64,000 nt of DNA, taken from assembly GCF_036880405.1 (NCBI RefSeq), contig NZ_JBAJJM010000006.1:62001-126000 (forward strand), given 5' to 3'. The notes beneath the pieces were generated by a model that made no database searches, was not told the DNA's origin, and saw only the letters and a list, made by a program, of their open reading frames with translations. Below are positions 1 through 8,807 of this stretch, one piece after another. Position numbers and translations under genes: made by a program. The stretch's first letter is position 1, and each line of letters opens with the position of its first letter. The DNA is from Mannheimia indoligenes (GTDB lineage Bacteria > Pseudomonadota > Gammaproteobacteria > Enterobacterales > Pasteurellaceae).

Positions 1-839
1 TTTGGCACAAGCGAACAGAGATCATCAGATAACTCACGCGGTAACATTGGAATATTAAAGCCCGGTAAATAGTTTGTGAAACAGCGTTGGCGAGCCGCTT
101 TCTCGATGTTAGAATTTTCAGGGATATAAGCAGTTGGATCAGCAATCGCTACGACTAAACGCCAGCCAGTTTGAACATCATTTTCTTTGATTGGCTCAAT
201 GTATAATGCATCGTCCATATCTTGTGTGCTTGGGCTATCGATCGTGGTGAAGTAAAGATGAGTTAAATCTTCACGGGCTAATTCATCGTGCAATTCGTAG
301 CTTTTTTCATTGGCAACAGGTTCACGAGGCTGCTCGTGGCGTGCGAGTGTTACCCACCAAGGGGCAAAATTATCGCCCTCTTTACAAATAAATTGAGTTA
401 CTTGGGCAAAGAAAAAACGGTCATCACGCAAAGGGTGTGTTTTAAGTTGTGCAACAACCCAATCGCCATTTTCTAATTTTTCGGTTACTTTTTTGTGTGT
501 ATTCGCAGGGATATTTTGCTTGATGCTTGGGTGATCGACTGCTAATTGCAATTTTCCTTCTTTATTTAAACGCACTTGAGCAATAAATCTGTCAAGCATA
601 GGTTCAAGCAGGGAGTCAATTTCTACTTGTTCTTTATCGCCATCACGTTTTACCACCGCTTTGACTAAATCGCCGTGCATTATTTTTTTCATTTCCATCG
701 GTGGAATGAAATAGCTTTTTTTATCGCATTCTAAAAAACCAAATGCTTTATCAGAGGCTTTAACTGTGCCTTCTACATATTCTTTGCTTGCTTCAATTTG
801 TTGTTTGAGTTGAGCTAAAAGAGGATTGTCTTGAAACAT
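1..839 (-). CDS. rnb: Exoribonuclease II (RNase II), C-terminus cut by window edge
   Basis: About 279 codons are present, reading off the low-coordinate end of the window; E. coli RNase II has 644 residues. The start MFQDNPLLAQLKQQ matches RNase II closely. An N-terminal cold-shock-type RNA-binding region (about 20-150) is followed by the start of the RNB catalytic domain. The metal-binding aspartates are visible in DSPSTQDMDD as D201, D207, D209 and D210, the same numbers as in E. coli, and FTNYLPGFNIPMLPRELSDD follows. The family is a processive 3'-5' hydrolytic RNase that degrades unstructured mRNA. It lies downstream of fabI on the same strand, behind a hairpin. Only the 5' part can be judged. 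Confidence 0.96.
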   Translation of the reverse strand, partial: MFQDNPLLAQLKQQIEASKEYVEGTVKASDKAFGFLECDKKSYFIPPMEMKKIMHGDLVKAVVKRDGDKEQVEIDSLLEPMLDRFIAQVRLNKEGKLQLAVDHPSIKQNIPANTHKKVTEKLENGDWVVAQLKTHPLRDDRFFFAQVTQFICKEGDNFAPWWVTLARHEQPREPVANEKSYELHDELAREDLTHLYFTTIDSPSTQDMDDALYIEPIKENDVQTGWRLVVAIADPTAYIPENSNIEKAARQRCFTNYLPGFNIPMLPRELSDDLCSLVP

Positions 840-867
840 ATTTTGAATTCTTTTATAAATAAACAAG

Positions 868-897
868 CCCTCTTTCAAGAAAATTCCGGAAAGAGGG
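868..897 (-). terminator. Hairpin between fabI and rnb, beside an uptake signal
   Basis: CCCTCTTTC (868-876) pairs perfectly with GAAAGAGGG (889-897). On the minus strand it lies after the fabI stop and is followed by a T-rich stretch, so it probably ends or attenuates fabI transcripts before rnb. An exact uptake signal ACAAGCGGT (898-906) adjoins it. Confidence 0.6.
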
Positions 898-930
898 ACA
901 AGCGGTTACATTTTTTTAATTTTTTGCAAA

Positions 931-1722
931 TTATTCTTCTTCGCCTAATTCGCCCATTGCCATTACACTGAAGCCTGCATCAACGTGTAATACTTCGCCT
1001 GTTACACCTGATGATAAATCTGAGCATAAGAACGCAGCTGAATTACCCACATCATCGATAGTAACGGTACGGCGTAAAGCGGCAGTTTTCTCAAATGCAG
1101 CAAGCATTTTCTTGAAGTTTTTGATACCTGATGCCGCTAATGTGCGGATCGGACCTGCTGAAATTGCATTTACACGAATGCCATCTTTACCTAAATCCGC
1201 TGCCATTACACGAGTTGCCGCTTCTAATGATGCTTTTGCCAAACACATTACGTTGTAGTTCGGAATTGCACGCTCTGCACCTAAGTAGGTTAAAGTTAAT
1301 AATGCAGCGTTTTCATTTAAGAATGGGCGTGCAGCTTGAGCCATTGCCACAAAGCTGTATGCACTGATGTCGTGAGCAATGCGGTAGCCTTCACGGGTGG
1401 CAGCGTTTACATAATCACCGTCTAATTGGTCGCCCGGGGCGAATGCGATTGCGTGAACGAAACCGTCAAATTTTTCCCAATGTTTGCTTAATTCAGTGAA
1501 GCATTCTGTGATGCTTTCATCGGTTGCTACATCTAATGGAAGTACGATGTCTGAACCAAATTCTTTGGCAAACTCTTCAACACGTGGTTTTAATTTATCG
1601 TTTAAGTAGGTGAAAGCTAATTCCGCACCTTGTTGCTTCATTGCATTTGCAATACCGTAAGCGATTGAACGGTTACTTGCTAAACCTGTTACTAAAATGC
1701 GTTTGCCAGTTAAGATACCCAT
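931..1722 (-). CDS. fabI: Enoyl-[acyl-carrier-protein] reductase (NADH), FabI
   Basis: A 263-residue protein (262 in E. coli) that catalyses the last reduction of each fatty-acid elongation cycle in the cytoplasm. The N-terminal nucleotide-binding segment GKRILVTGLASNRSIAYG and the active-site pattern Tyr-x6-Lys (YNVMCLAK, with a second Tyr ten residues earlier) are clear, as is the C-terminal block ISAGPIRTLAASGIK. The frame is open 24 codons further upstream, but the ATG at 1722 has GAGGAA just before it and gives the family start MGxLxGKRILVTG. Position 93 is Ala where E. coli has Gly (HAIAFAPGD), a common natural variant. Transcription runs towards rnb. Confidence 0.97.
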   Translation of the reverse strand: MGILTGKRILVTGLASNRSIAYGIANAMKQQGAELAFTYLNDKLKPRVEEFAKEFGSDIVLPLDVATDESITECFTELSKHWEKFDGFVHAIAFAPGDQLDGDYVNAATREGYRIAHDISAYSFVAMAQAARPFLNENAALLTLTYLGAERAIPNYNVMCLAKASLEAATRVMAADLGKDGIRVNAISAGPIRTLAASGIKNFKKMLAAFEKTAALRRTVTIDDVGNSAAFLCSDLSSGVTGEVLHVDAGFSVMAMGELGEEE

Positions 1723-1820
1723 AAAAATTCCTCTATTTGTATTAATCGGGGTCAAAATTGTGTCGATTATAGCGGATATAGTGAATGTGGGCAAATGGAG
1801 TTAATGGCTCATCGGATCAG

Positions 1821-1856
1821 AAATCCCTTCTTGACTGATTATCTAAGAAGGGATTT
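1821..1856. terminator. Strong hairpin after fnr
   Basis: AAATCCCTTCTT (1821-1832) and AAGAAGGGATTT (1845-1856) form a perfect 12-bp stem with a 12-base loop, just beyond the fnr stop codon. No long T-run follows on either strand, so termination efficiency is uncertain; it may instead protect the fnr mRNA 3' end. Confidence 0.5.
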
Positions 1857-1865
1857 TGAGAGAAA

Positions 1866-2639
1866 TTATGCAGTAGTTTGAGCAATAATATTTTGCTGTG
1901 GTTTAATTGCACCGGCTAGTTCGGCTAACTCTTCCATACGATTAATATGAATATATTTGCCTTGTACGGAAATCATACCGCTTTTCTGGAAACGTCCAAG
2001 TAAACGGCTAATAGTTTCAATGGTAAGCCCTAAATAGTTGCCGATATCGCCACGTGTCATCGTTAGGCGGAACTCTTTTGCTGAAAAACCACGAGCGGAA
2101 TAACGTTGGGAAAGGTTATATAAGAAAGCGGCTAATTTTTCTTCTGCATTCATTTTAGAGAGTAACAAAATCATTTCTTGATCGCTTTTAATTTCATTAC
2201 TCATTAAACGCATAATTTGGTGGCGGATTTTAGGCATTTTGCCTGCAAGATCATCTAAGATATCAAAAGGGATTTCACAAATCATCGAGGTTTCTAATGC
2301 TTGTGCATAACCTTCGTGTTGCATATTAGTAATAGCATCAAAACCGATTAAATCGCCGGGTAGATGAAAACCTGTAATCTGCTCTTCACCGCTTTCGCTC
2401 AATGTATAGGCTTTTAATGTACCGGAACGAATGGCATAAAGTGAACGAAGCTCATCGCCGGATTTAAAAATCACTTGTGATTTTTGAACCGGTTTTTTCC
2501 GCTCAATAATATTATCGAGTTGTGTTAGCTCATTTTCATTGAGTGTAAAAGGCAAGCAGAGCTGGCTAATGCTACAATTCTGACAATGAATTGTGCAAGC
2601 GTGGCGACCACTAATTTTCGATTCTGATACAATTTTCAT
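1866..2639 (-). CDS. fnr: Fumarate and nitrate reduction regulator, FNR
   Basis: A 257-residue oxygen-sensing CRP/FNR-family regulator. The 4Fe-4S ligands are visible: CQNCSISQLC supplies C19, C22 and C28 (E. coli C20, C23, C29), and the fourth lies in ETSMICEIPF near residue 121. A cyclic-nucleotide-like beta-roll is followed by a dimer helix and an HTH with ETISRLLGRF, which carries the Glu, Ser and Arg that read TTGAT. I chose the ATG at 2639 over the in-frame TTG three codons upstream because the AGGG motif sits at a workable distance from the ATG and abuts the TTG. It is divergent from the UspA gene, and a near-consensus FNR site lies 40 bases upstream. Confidence 0.97.
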   Translation of the reverse strand: MKIVSESKISGRHACTIHCQNCSISQLCLPFTLNENELTQLDNIIERKKPVQKSQVIFKSGDELRSLYAIRSGTLKAYTLSESGEEQITGFHLPGDLIGFDAITNMQHEGYAQALETSMICEIPFDILDDLAGKMPKIRHQIMRLMSNEIKSDQEMILLLSKMNAEEKLAAFLYNLSQRYSARGFSAKEFRLTMTRGDIGNYLGLTIETISRLLGRFQKSGMISVQGKYIHINRMEELAELAGAIKPQQNIIAQTTA

Positions 2640-2678
2640 TCTATTCAACCCTAGAAGCTTAGAAAAACATTTCTAAAT

Positions 2679-2692
2679 TTGATTTAGAACAA
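2679..2692. promoter_or_regulatory. Putative FNR box in the fnr-uspA intergenic region
   Basis: TTGATTTAGAACAA matches TTGAT-N4-ATCAA at 9 of 10 fixed positions. It is 40-53 bases upstream of the fnr ATG, where bound FNR could repress its own promoter, as known in E. coli, and perhaps also influence the divergent UspA gene. Judged by eye only. Confidence 0.55.
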
Positions 2693-2759
2693 AGTTTACC
2701 ATTAAATTTTAATGAAGCAAAGTAGAGGCGAAAAAATTAATACTTCAAAAGGAGTAGGA

Positions 2760-2843
2760 ATGAGTAGAAAAAATAGCGACAAATTTCTATTTTTGCGATC
2801 TACTTCAAGTTTTTATGTTTCAGAGTGTGTTAGTATGCCCTAA
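2760..2843 (+). CDS. Possible 27-residue leader peptide upstream of uspA
   Basis: An ATG at 2760 is preceded by AAAAGGAG (2747-2754), an excellent Shine-Dalgarno sequence with a 5-base gap. It opens a 27-codon frame starting MSRKNSDKFLF and stopping 33 bases before the UspA start. An 8-bp inverted repeat (AAAAATAG 2769-2776, CTATTTTT 2787-2794) lies inside it. I recognise no family. It could be a leader peptide or a chance frame; the ribosome-binding site is the only real support. Confidence 0.25.
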   Translation: MSRKNSDKFLFLRSTSSFYVSECVSMP

Positions 2844-2876
2844 ACCATTAAGATAAGTCTAAATAAGGAGATTATT

Positions 2877-3302
2877 ATGTATAAACATATTTTAGTGGCA
2901 GTTGATCTTTCAGAAGAAAGTTTGGTGCTAGTGCGTAAAGGTGCAGGATTAGCGGCAAAATGTGGAGCTAAACTTTCACTTATTCACGTTGATGTCAATT
3001 TCTCTGACTTATATACAGGATTAATTGATATTAATATGTCTTCGGTGCAAGATAGTGCGGCTGCAGAAACCAATACAGCTTTGGCAGAATTAGCAGCGAA
3101 GGTAGATTATCCGGTTTCTGATTGTTTAAATGGTACAGGTGATTTCAGTCAGGTACTGGAAGAAGCAGTGGATAAACATAATGTTGATTTATTGATTACA
3201 GGGCATCATCAAGACTTTTGGAGTAAATTTATGTCTTCAACTCGTCAAGTAATGAATAATATTACAATTGATATGCTTGTTGTGCCACTATCAGAAGAGT
3301 AG
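2877..3302 (+). CDS. uspA: Universal stress protein, UspA family
   Basis: A 141-residue single-domain Usp protein. It opens with MYKHILVAVDLSEES, the usual first beta strand, and carries VDLLITGHHQDFWSKFMSSTRQVM near residues 100-125, the region that in UspA-type proteins replaces the ATP-binding loop; the ATP-binding G-x2-G-x9-G-S pattern is not evident. Such proteins are cytoplasmic and rise under growth arrest and stress. AAGGAG sits seven bases before the ATG. It is divergent from fnr, with an FNR box between them, and ends at an uptake-signal terminator. Confidence 0.9.
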   Translation: MYKHILVAVDLSEESLVLVRKGAGLAAKCGAKLSLIHVDVNFSDLYTGLIDINMSSVQDSAAAETNTALAELAAKVDYPVSDCLNGTGDFSQVLEEAVDKHNVDLLITGHHQDFWSKFMSSTRQVMNNITIDMLVVPLSEE

Positions 3303-3324
3303 TTGCAAATTTTTAAAGAAAATG

Positions 3325-3366
3325 AACCGCTTGAGGCGAAAACTGCTCTACAAGCGGTTATTTTTT
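3325..3366 (+). terminator. Terminator built from an inverted pair of uptake signals
   Basis: AACCGCTTG (3325-3333) and CAAGCGGTT (3351-3359) are inverted copies of the uptake signal core and form a 9-bp stem followed by ATTTTTT. It lies 25 bases after the UspA stop. Confidence 0.8.
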
Positions 3367-3495
3367 AGCAAAAATTTGCAAAATATTTTTACTATCTAAC
3401 AAATAAGCCGAACTAAACTAACAAAATGGCATAAAAAATGTGTAAAATAGAAGGTAGATCAAAGTTTAACTTCTATTTTCAAAAGAGTATTTTTA

Positions 3496-6120
3496 ATGAA
3501 AACAACTTCAGAAATCAGACAATCGTTTTTAGAGTTTTTCCAAACAAAAGGGCATACCATTGTTCCAAGCAGTTCACTTGTGCCTGAAAATGACCCGACA
3601 TTACTATTTACAAATGCGGGTATGAACCAATTCAAAGATGTTTTTCTCGGTTTAGAAAAACGCCCTTACACTCGTGCAACCACCGCTCAACGTTGTGTGC
3701 GTGCCGGTGGTAAACATAATGACCTAGAAAATGTAGGTTACACCGCTCGCCACCATACTTTCTTTGAAATGATGGGAAATTTCAGCTTTGGCGATTATTT
3801 CAAACAAGATGCGATTAAATTTGGTTGGGAATATTTAACATCTCCACAATGGCTAGGTTTACCAAAAGAAAAATTATACGTTACCGTTTATGAAACCGAT
3901 GATGAAGCCTATGAGATTTGGAATAAAGAAGTAGGTGTTCCAACAGATCATATTATTCGTATTGGTGATAATAAAGGTGCTCCTTATGCGTCAGACAACT
4001 TCTGGGCGATGGGTGATACCGGTCCGTGCGGTCCTTGTACGGAAATTTTCTACGATCACGGACCAGATCATTGGGGCGGCTTACCAGGTTCACCTGAAGA
4101 AGACGGCGACCGTTATATTGAGGTTTGGAATATCGTATTTATGCAATTCAACCGCTTAGCAGACGGTACAATGGAAAAACTACCAAAACCGTCTGTGGAT
4201 ACCGGTATGGGCTTAGAACGTATGACGGCTGTGATGCAACACGTCAATTCTAACTACGAAACCGATATTTTCCAAACGCTTATTAAAGAAACCGCAAATC
4301 TGTTAGATGTACAAGATTTAGATAATAAATCACTGCGTGTTATTGCTGATCATATCCGTGCTTGTTCATACTTAGTTGCTGATGGTGTTGTACCATCTAA
4401 TGAAGGTCGCGGTTATGTGTTGCGTCGCATTATTCGTCGTGCAGTTCGACACGGGAACTTACTCGGTGCGAAATCAGCATTTTTCTATCAATTAGTGCCG
4501 ACATTGGCAAAAGTGATGGGAGCAGCCGGCGAAGTTGTTGCACAAAAGCAAGCCCATATTCAAAAAACATTAAAAGCAGAAGAAGAGCAGTTTGCTCGCA
4601 CATTGGAGCGTGGCTTAAATTTATTAGAAGAAGCCTTAGCGAAAGTGGAAAACAACACACTTTCCGGCGATGTGGCATTTAAACTTTACGATACCTACGG
4701 TTTCCCTCTTGACTTAACCGCTGATGTTTGTCGTGAGAGAAACATCGTGATTGATGAGAAAGGCTTTGAGGCAGAAATGACCGCACAGCGTGAGCGAGCG
4801 AAAGCCAGCAGTAATTTCGGTGTAGATTACAATAATGTGATTAAAGTAGAAGGGCAAACCAAGTTTTTAGGTTATGAGCAAACTGCTTATAACGCAAAAG
4901 TAGTGGGTTTATTCTGCAATGGTGTTGCGGTTGAAAAAATCGAATCAGGTGATAATGCGGTTGTGATTTTAGACCAAACGCCATTTTATGCTGAATCAGG
5001 TGGTCAAGTAGGCGACACAGGTGAAATTAGCTCGCCATTAGGTTTATTCCAAGTGAATGATACCCAAAAATACGGTCAAGTTTGGGGGCATATTGGGCAA
5101 CTTAACGGCGGAGTATTAGCAGTTGGTGATGTGGTTTCTGCATTGGTAAATGTAGAGCGTCGTCAGGAAATCACATCAAACCACAGTGCAACACATTTAC
5201 TGCACGCAGCACTTCGTCAAGTATTAGGCGACCACGTTGCACAAAAAGGCTCTTTAGTGTCTGAAGATAGCTTGCGTTTTGACTTCTCTCAACCAGAAGC
5301 AATTGCAAAAGCTGATTTAGAAGAAATTGAGCGTATTGTTAATGCGAAGATCCGTGAAAATATCCAAGTTCAAATTGAAACGATGGGTATTGAACAAGCA
5401 AAAGAAAAAGGGGCAATGGCACTATTTGGCGAGAAATACGGTGATGTAGTTCGCGTGGTTGAAATGGGACCATTCTCAATTGAGTTGTGTGGTGGTATTC
5501 ACGTCAGACAAACTGGTGATATCGGCTTATTTAAATTTGTATCTGAAGGGGCAGTCGCAGCCGGTATTCGTCGTGTAGAAGCAGTAACAGGTGAAAAAGC
5601 GATTGCATTATTACATAGCCAACAACAAGTGCTAAATCAAATTGCGGAACTTCTGAAAGCAGATCAAGCTTCAATTGTGGAGAAAATTCAGCAATTACAA
5701 GATAAAGCGAAAAAAGCAGAGAAAGAGCTACAAAGCCTGAAAGAAAAGCAAGCTGCACAAGCGGGTGGAGAGTTAGCAAAATCGGCAAAACAGATTAATG
5801 GTGTGAATGTCATCATTGAAAAACTGGATGATGTGGATAGTAAAGCACTCCGCACAATGGTGGATGATCTGAAAAATCAACTTGGTTCCGGAATAATTGC
5901 CTTTGCTACTGAAACTGAAGGTAAGGTAAGCCTTATTGTAGGTGTAACTAAAGATTTAACAGCAAAAGTAAATGCAGGTGAATTAGTTGGTGTAATGGCA
6001 GCCGCAGTTGGTGGAAAAGGTGGCGGTCGTCCGGATATGGCAATGGCTGGTGGTTCTGAACCACAAAATATTCCACAAGCATTGAGTCTTGCTCAAGAAT
6101 GGATTGTTCAAAGAATTTAA
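3496..6120 (+). CDS. alaS: Alanyl-tRNA synthetase
   Basis: An 874-residue class II synthetase, essentially the family's full length (876 in E. coli). The catalytic core (about 1-440) starts TTSEIRQSFLEFF and includes the motif 2 region FTNAGMNQFKDVFLG. The editing domain carries the zinc-site residues HSATHLLH (near 565) and CGGIHV (near 665). The C-terminal coiled coil and C-Ala domain end GGKGGGRPDMAMAGG. It charges tRNA-Ala and clears mischarged Ser or Gly. It is followed by csrA, the gamma-proteobacterial order. AAGAG precedes the ATG. Confidence 0.98.
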   Translation: MKTTSEIRQSFLEFFQTKGHTIVPSSSLVPENDPTLLFTNAGMNQFKDVFLGLEKRPYTRATTAQRCVRAGGKHNDLENVGYTARHHTFFEMMGNFSFGDYFKQDAIKFGWEYLTSPQWLGLPKEKLYVTVYETDDEAYEIWNKEVGVPTDHIIRIGDNKGAPYASDNFWAMGDTGPCGPCTEIFYDHGPDHWGGLPGSPEEDGDRYIEVWNIVFMQFNRLADGTMEKLPKPSVDTGMGLERMTAVMQHVNSNYETDIFQTLIKETANLLDVQDLDNKSLRVIADHIRACSYLVADGVVPSNEGRGYVLRRIIRRAVRHGNLLGAKSAFFYQLVPTLAKVMGAAGEVVAQKQAHIQKTLKAEEEQFARTLERGLNLLEEALAKVENNTLSGDVAFKLYDTYGFPLDLTADVCRERNIVIDEKGFEAEMTAQRERAKASSNFGVDYNNVIKVEGQTKFLGYEQTAYNAKVVGLFCNGVAVEKIESGDNAVVILDQTPFYAESGGQVGDTGEISSPLGLFQVNDTQKYGQVWGHIGQLNGGVLAVGDVVSALVNVERRQEITSNHSATHLLHAALRQVLGDHVAQKGSLVSEDSLRFDFSQPEAIAKADLEEIERIVNAKIRENIQVQIETMGIEQAKEKGAMALFGEKYGDVVRVVEMGPFSIELCGGIHVRQTGDIGLFKFVSEGAVAAGIRRVEAVTGEKAIALLHSQQQVLNQIAELLKADQASIVEKIQQLQDKAKKAEKELQSLKEKQAAQAGGELAKSAKQINGVNVIIEKLDDVDSKALRTMVDDLKNQLGSGIIAFATETEGKVSLIVGVTKDLTAKVNAGELVGVMAAAVGGKGGGRPDMAMAGGSEPQNIPQALSLAQEWIVQRI

Positions 6121-6132
6121 TAAAATAATAAC

Positions 6133-6153
6133 AAGGCGGGATAAACTCGCCTT
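6133..6153 (+). terminator. Weak hairpin between alaS and csrA
   Basis: AAGGCG (6133-6138) pairs with CGCCTT (6148-6153), followed by CAAAAATTT. A second small hairpin, ACTC/GAGT followed by TTTTT, lies 30 bases further on. Together they may partly terminate alaS transcripts ahead of csrA. Confidence 0.4.
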
Positions 6154-6202
6154 CAAAAATTTACTCTATAAAAAAGAGTTTTTAACCCAGTAGGAGACAA
6201 TT

Positions 6203-6385
6203 ATGCTTATTCTAACTCGTAAGATTGGGGAGGTTTTACTCGTAGGAGACAATGTTGAGATCACGGTACTCAACATTCGAGGAAACCAAGTGAAATTAGG
6301 TGTGAATGCACCAAAAGAAATCTCAGTTCACCGTCAAGAGATCTATGAAAGGATTAAAGCCTCAGCAGAAGAGGATAAATTCTGA
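6203..6385 (+). CDS. csrA: Carbon storage regulator CsrA (RsmA)
   Basis: A 60-residue RNA-binding protein starting MLILTRKIGEVLLVGDNVEI with the conserved NAPKEISVHRQEIYERI block; E. coli CsrA has 61 residues. It binds GGA motifs in mRNA leaders as a dimer, repressing translation or changing stability of carbon-storage, motility and biofilm transcripts. The gene has a good Shine-Dalgarno sequence (AGGAGA). It lies between alaS and the sugar-nucleotide genes manB and galU. Confidence 0.98.
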   Translation: MLILTRKIGEVLLVGDNVEITVLNIRGNQVKLGVNAPKEISVHRQEIYERIKASAEEDKF

Positions 6386-6414
6386 TTATTTATTAACCTC
6401 ACAAGGAACATACT

Positions 6415-7773
6415 ATGGGAAAACTCACTTGTTTTAAAGCGTATGATATTCGCGGTCAATTAGGCACTGAATTGAATACGGATATTGCATATCGTATCGG
6501 ACGTGCTTTTGGGCAATATCTAAAGCCAAAATCAATCGTAGTAGGTGGAGATGTTCGTTTAACCAGTAACGAACTAAAAAGTGCAGTTACAAACGGATTA
6601 TTGGATTCAGGCGTTGATGTTATCGACTTAGGTTTAACCGGTACAGAAGAGGTTTATTTTGCTACCTCTTTCTTGAAAACCGATGGTGGTATTCAAGTAA
6701 CGGCAAGTCATAATCCGATGGATTATAACGGTATGAAATTAGTGCGTGAAGGTTCTCGCCCGATTAGTGCCGATACAGGCTTAGCCGATATTCAACGTTT
6801 AGCAGAGGAGAATAATTTCCCAGCCGTTGAAAAACGTGGTAAATACACACAAAAATCAGTACAAGGTGAGTATGTTGAGCATTTACTTTCTTACATTGAT
6901 TTAAGCAAGCTGACACCGAAAAAATTAGTCATTAATTCAGGTAATGGAGCTGCAGGGCAAATCATCGATGCGATTGAAGCACAATTTAAAGCTCAACAAG
7001 TGCCGGTTGAATTTATTAAAGTTCATAATAATCCGGATGGCAATTTCCCAAATGGTATTCCTAACCCAATTCTGCACGAAAACCGTGAAGATTCTATTAA
7101 AGCCGTTTTAGACAACAACGCCGATATTGGTATTGCCTTTGACGGTGATTTTGACCGCTGTTTCTTCTTTGATGAAAAGGGCGGCTTTATTGAAGGTTAT
7201 TATGTGGTAGGTTTACTATCGCAAGCCTTCTTAGCTAAAAATAAAGGGGCGAAGATTATCTACGATCCTCGCTTGATTTGGAATACAGAAGAACTTGTTC
7301 GTGAAGCAGGCGGTGAGCCGGTAATGTCTAAATCAGGGCATTCATTCATTAAAGAGAAAATGCGTGAAGTAGATGCGATTTATGGTGGTGAAATGTCAGC
7401 ACATCACTACTTCCGTGATTTCTTCTATTGTGATAGTGGTATGATCCCTTGGCTACTAACGCTAGAGTTATTATGTACTACCGGCAAATCACTCAGTGAG
7501 TTAGTTGGCGAGCGTTTAGATAAATTCCCATCGCCGGGCGAAATTAACAGTAAATTAACTAATGCACAAGCCTCAATTGCTCGCGTAAAAGAAGCCTACA
7601 AAGACGGAAAGCTAGAAACTTTAGACGGCATTAGCGTTGAATTTGACAACTGGCGTTTTAACTTACGCAGTTCTAATACTGAACCAGTAGTTCGCTTAAA
7701 TTTAGAGACGCGTGGTGATAAAGTCTTAATGCAACAAAAAACCGATGAAATTTTAGCCTTATTACGCCAATAA
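6415..7773 (+). CDS. manB: Phosphomannomutase / phosphohexomutase, ManB (CpsG) type
   Basis: A 452-residue alpha-D-phosphohexomutase close to E. coli CpsG over its whole length. The phosphoserine loop TASHNPMDYNGMK places the catalytic Ser at 98, the metal-binding loop is DGDFDR (243-248), the sugar-binding loop is GGEMSAHHYF and the phosphate-binding loop is RSSNTEP near the C-terminus. It interconverts mannose-6-P and mannose-1-P, and some relatives also use glucose phosphates. Being 100 bases upstream of galU suggests it feeds surface polysaccharide precursors; substrate preference cannot be read from sequence. AAGGA precedes the ATG. Confidence 0.9.
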   Translation: MGKLTCFKAYDIRGQLGTELNTDIAYRIGRAFGQYLKPKSIVVGGDVRLTSNELKSAVTNGLLDSGVDVIDLGLTGTEEVYFATSFLKTDGGIQVTASHNPMDYNGMKLVREGSRPISADTGLADIQRLAEENNFPAVEKRGKYTQKSVQGEYVEHLLSYIDLSKLTPKKLVINSGNGAAGQIIDAIEAQFKAQQVPVEFIKVHNNPDGNFPNGIPNPILHENREDSIKAVLDNNADIGIAFDGDFDRCFFFDEKGGFIEGYYVVGLLSQAFLAKNKGAKIIYDPRLIWNTEELVREAGGEPVMSKSGHSFIKEKMREVDAIYGGEMSAHHYFRDFFYCDSGMIPWLLTLELLCTTGKSLSELVGERLDKFPSPGEINSKLTNAQASIARVKEAYKDGKLETLDGISVEFDNWRFNLRSSNTEPVVRLNLETRGDKVLMQQKTDEILALLRQ

Positions 7774-7872
7774 TGCTTAAAGTTTTGTAAAAAAATGAAA
7801 AAATATGACCGCTTGCGATATACTACAAACGGTCTATTTTCAATAAAACTTCACATATCATAAGGATTTCAA

Positions 7873-8760
7873 ATGAAAGTGATTATCCCCGTTGCAGGTC
7901 TTGGTACTCGTATGTTACCTGCAACAAAAGCTATCCCAAAAGAGATGCTTGTTCTTGCAGATAAGCCTTTAATTCAATACATTGTTAATGAATGTGTAGC
8001 AGCAGGTTTCAAAGAAATTGTGCTGGTAACACATTCTTCAAAAAATGCTATCGAAAACCACTTTGATACTTCTTTTGAGCTTGAAACGATGCTTGAAAAG
8101 CGCGTTAAACGTCAATTATTAGATGAAGTTCGTTCTATTATTCCAAAAGATGTGCGTTTGATTCACGTCCGTCAAGGTCAAGCAAAAGGCTTAGGACACG
8201 CGGTTTTATGTGGCAGAGCAGTAGTGGGTAATGAGCCATTTGCGGTAGTATTACCTGACGTATTATTAGGTGAATTCACAGCAGACCAAAATACAGAAAA
8301 CCTAGCCGCGATGGTTAAACGCTTTAAGGAAACCGGTTATAGCCAAATTATGGTTGCACCTGTACCGATGGAAAATGTGAGCAGCTACGGTGTGGCTGAT
8401 TGTAATGGGGTTGATATCCCGTTAGGTGGTTCAGCTGCGATTGCAAAAATGGTAGAAAAGCCGAGCGTAGAAGAAGCTCCTTCTAATCTTGCCGTTGTTG
8501 GGCGTTATGTATTCTCAGCAAATATTTGGGAATTACTGGAGAAAACCCCAGTAGGTGTGGGTGATGAAATTCAGCTTACTGATGCGATTGATATGCTTAT
8601 TCACCAAGAAACGGTTGAAGCTTTCAATATGACAGGTCGCTCGTTTGACTGTGGTGATAAAGTCGGTTATATGAAGGCTTTCGTTGAATACAGCTTAAAC
8701 CACGATAAATGCGGAAAAGAATTTAAGGCATTTATTAAAGACTTAGCGAAATCACTGTAA
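7873..8760 (+). CDS. galU: UTP-glucose-1-phosphate uridylyltransferase
   Basis: A 295-residue nucleotidyltransferase that makes UDP-glucose for lipo-oligosaccharide, capsule and galactose metabolism. The N-terminal nucleotide loop GLGTRMLPATKAIPKEM (9-25) and later blocks VLPDVLLGEF, MVEKP and GDKVGYMKAFVEYSL are diagnostic. The length fits the family (E. coli 302). ATAAGGAT precedes the ATG. The gap from manB holds an imperfect uptake-signal pair (ACCGCTTGC and ACAAACGGT), which may act as a weak terminator. Confidence 0.97.
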   Translation: MKVIIPVAGLGTRMLPATKAIPKEMLVLADKPLIQYIVNECVAAGFKEIVLVTHSSKNAIENHFDTSFELETMLEKRVKRQLLDEVRSIIPKDVRLIHVRQGQAKGLGHAVLCGRAVVGNEPFAVVLPDVLLGEFTADQNTENLAAMVKRFKETGYSQIMVAPVPMENVSSYGVADCNGVDIPLGGSAAIAKMVEKPSVEEAPSNLAVVGRYVFSANIWELLEKTPVGVGDEIQLTDAIDMLIHQETVEAFNMTGRSFDCGDKVGYMKAFVEYSLNHDKCGKEFKAFIKDLAKSL

Positions 8761-8807
8761 CTAACTAAACGTTGTAATGAAAATGGGCACATATTTAATG
8801 TGCCCGT

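Noticed and set aside
288..476. 62-codon plus-strand frame at the left edge
   Set aside because: It is antisense to rnb, which continues off the window with its catalytic residues intact.
1723..1794. Upstream extension of fabI by 24 codons
   Set aside because: The extension is not seen in FabI proteins and the internal ATG has the ribosome-binding site.
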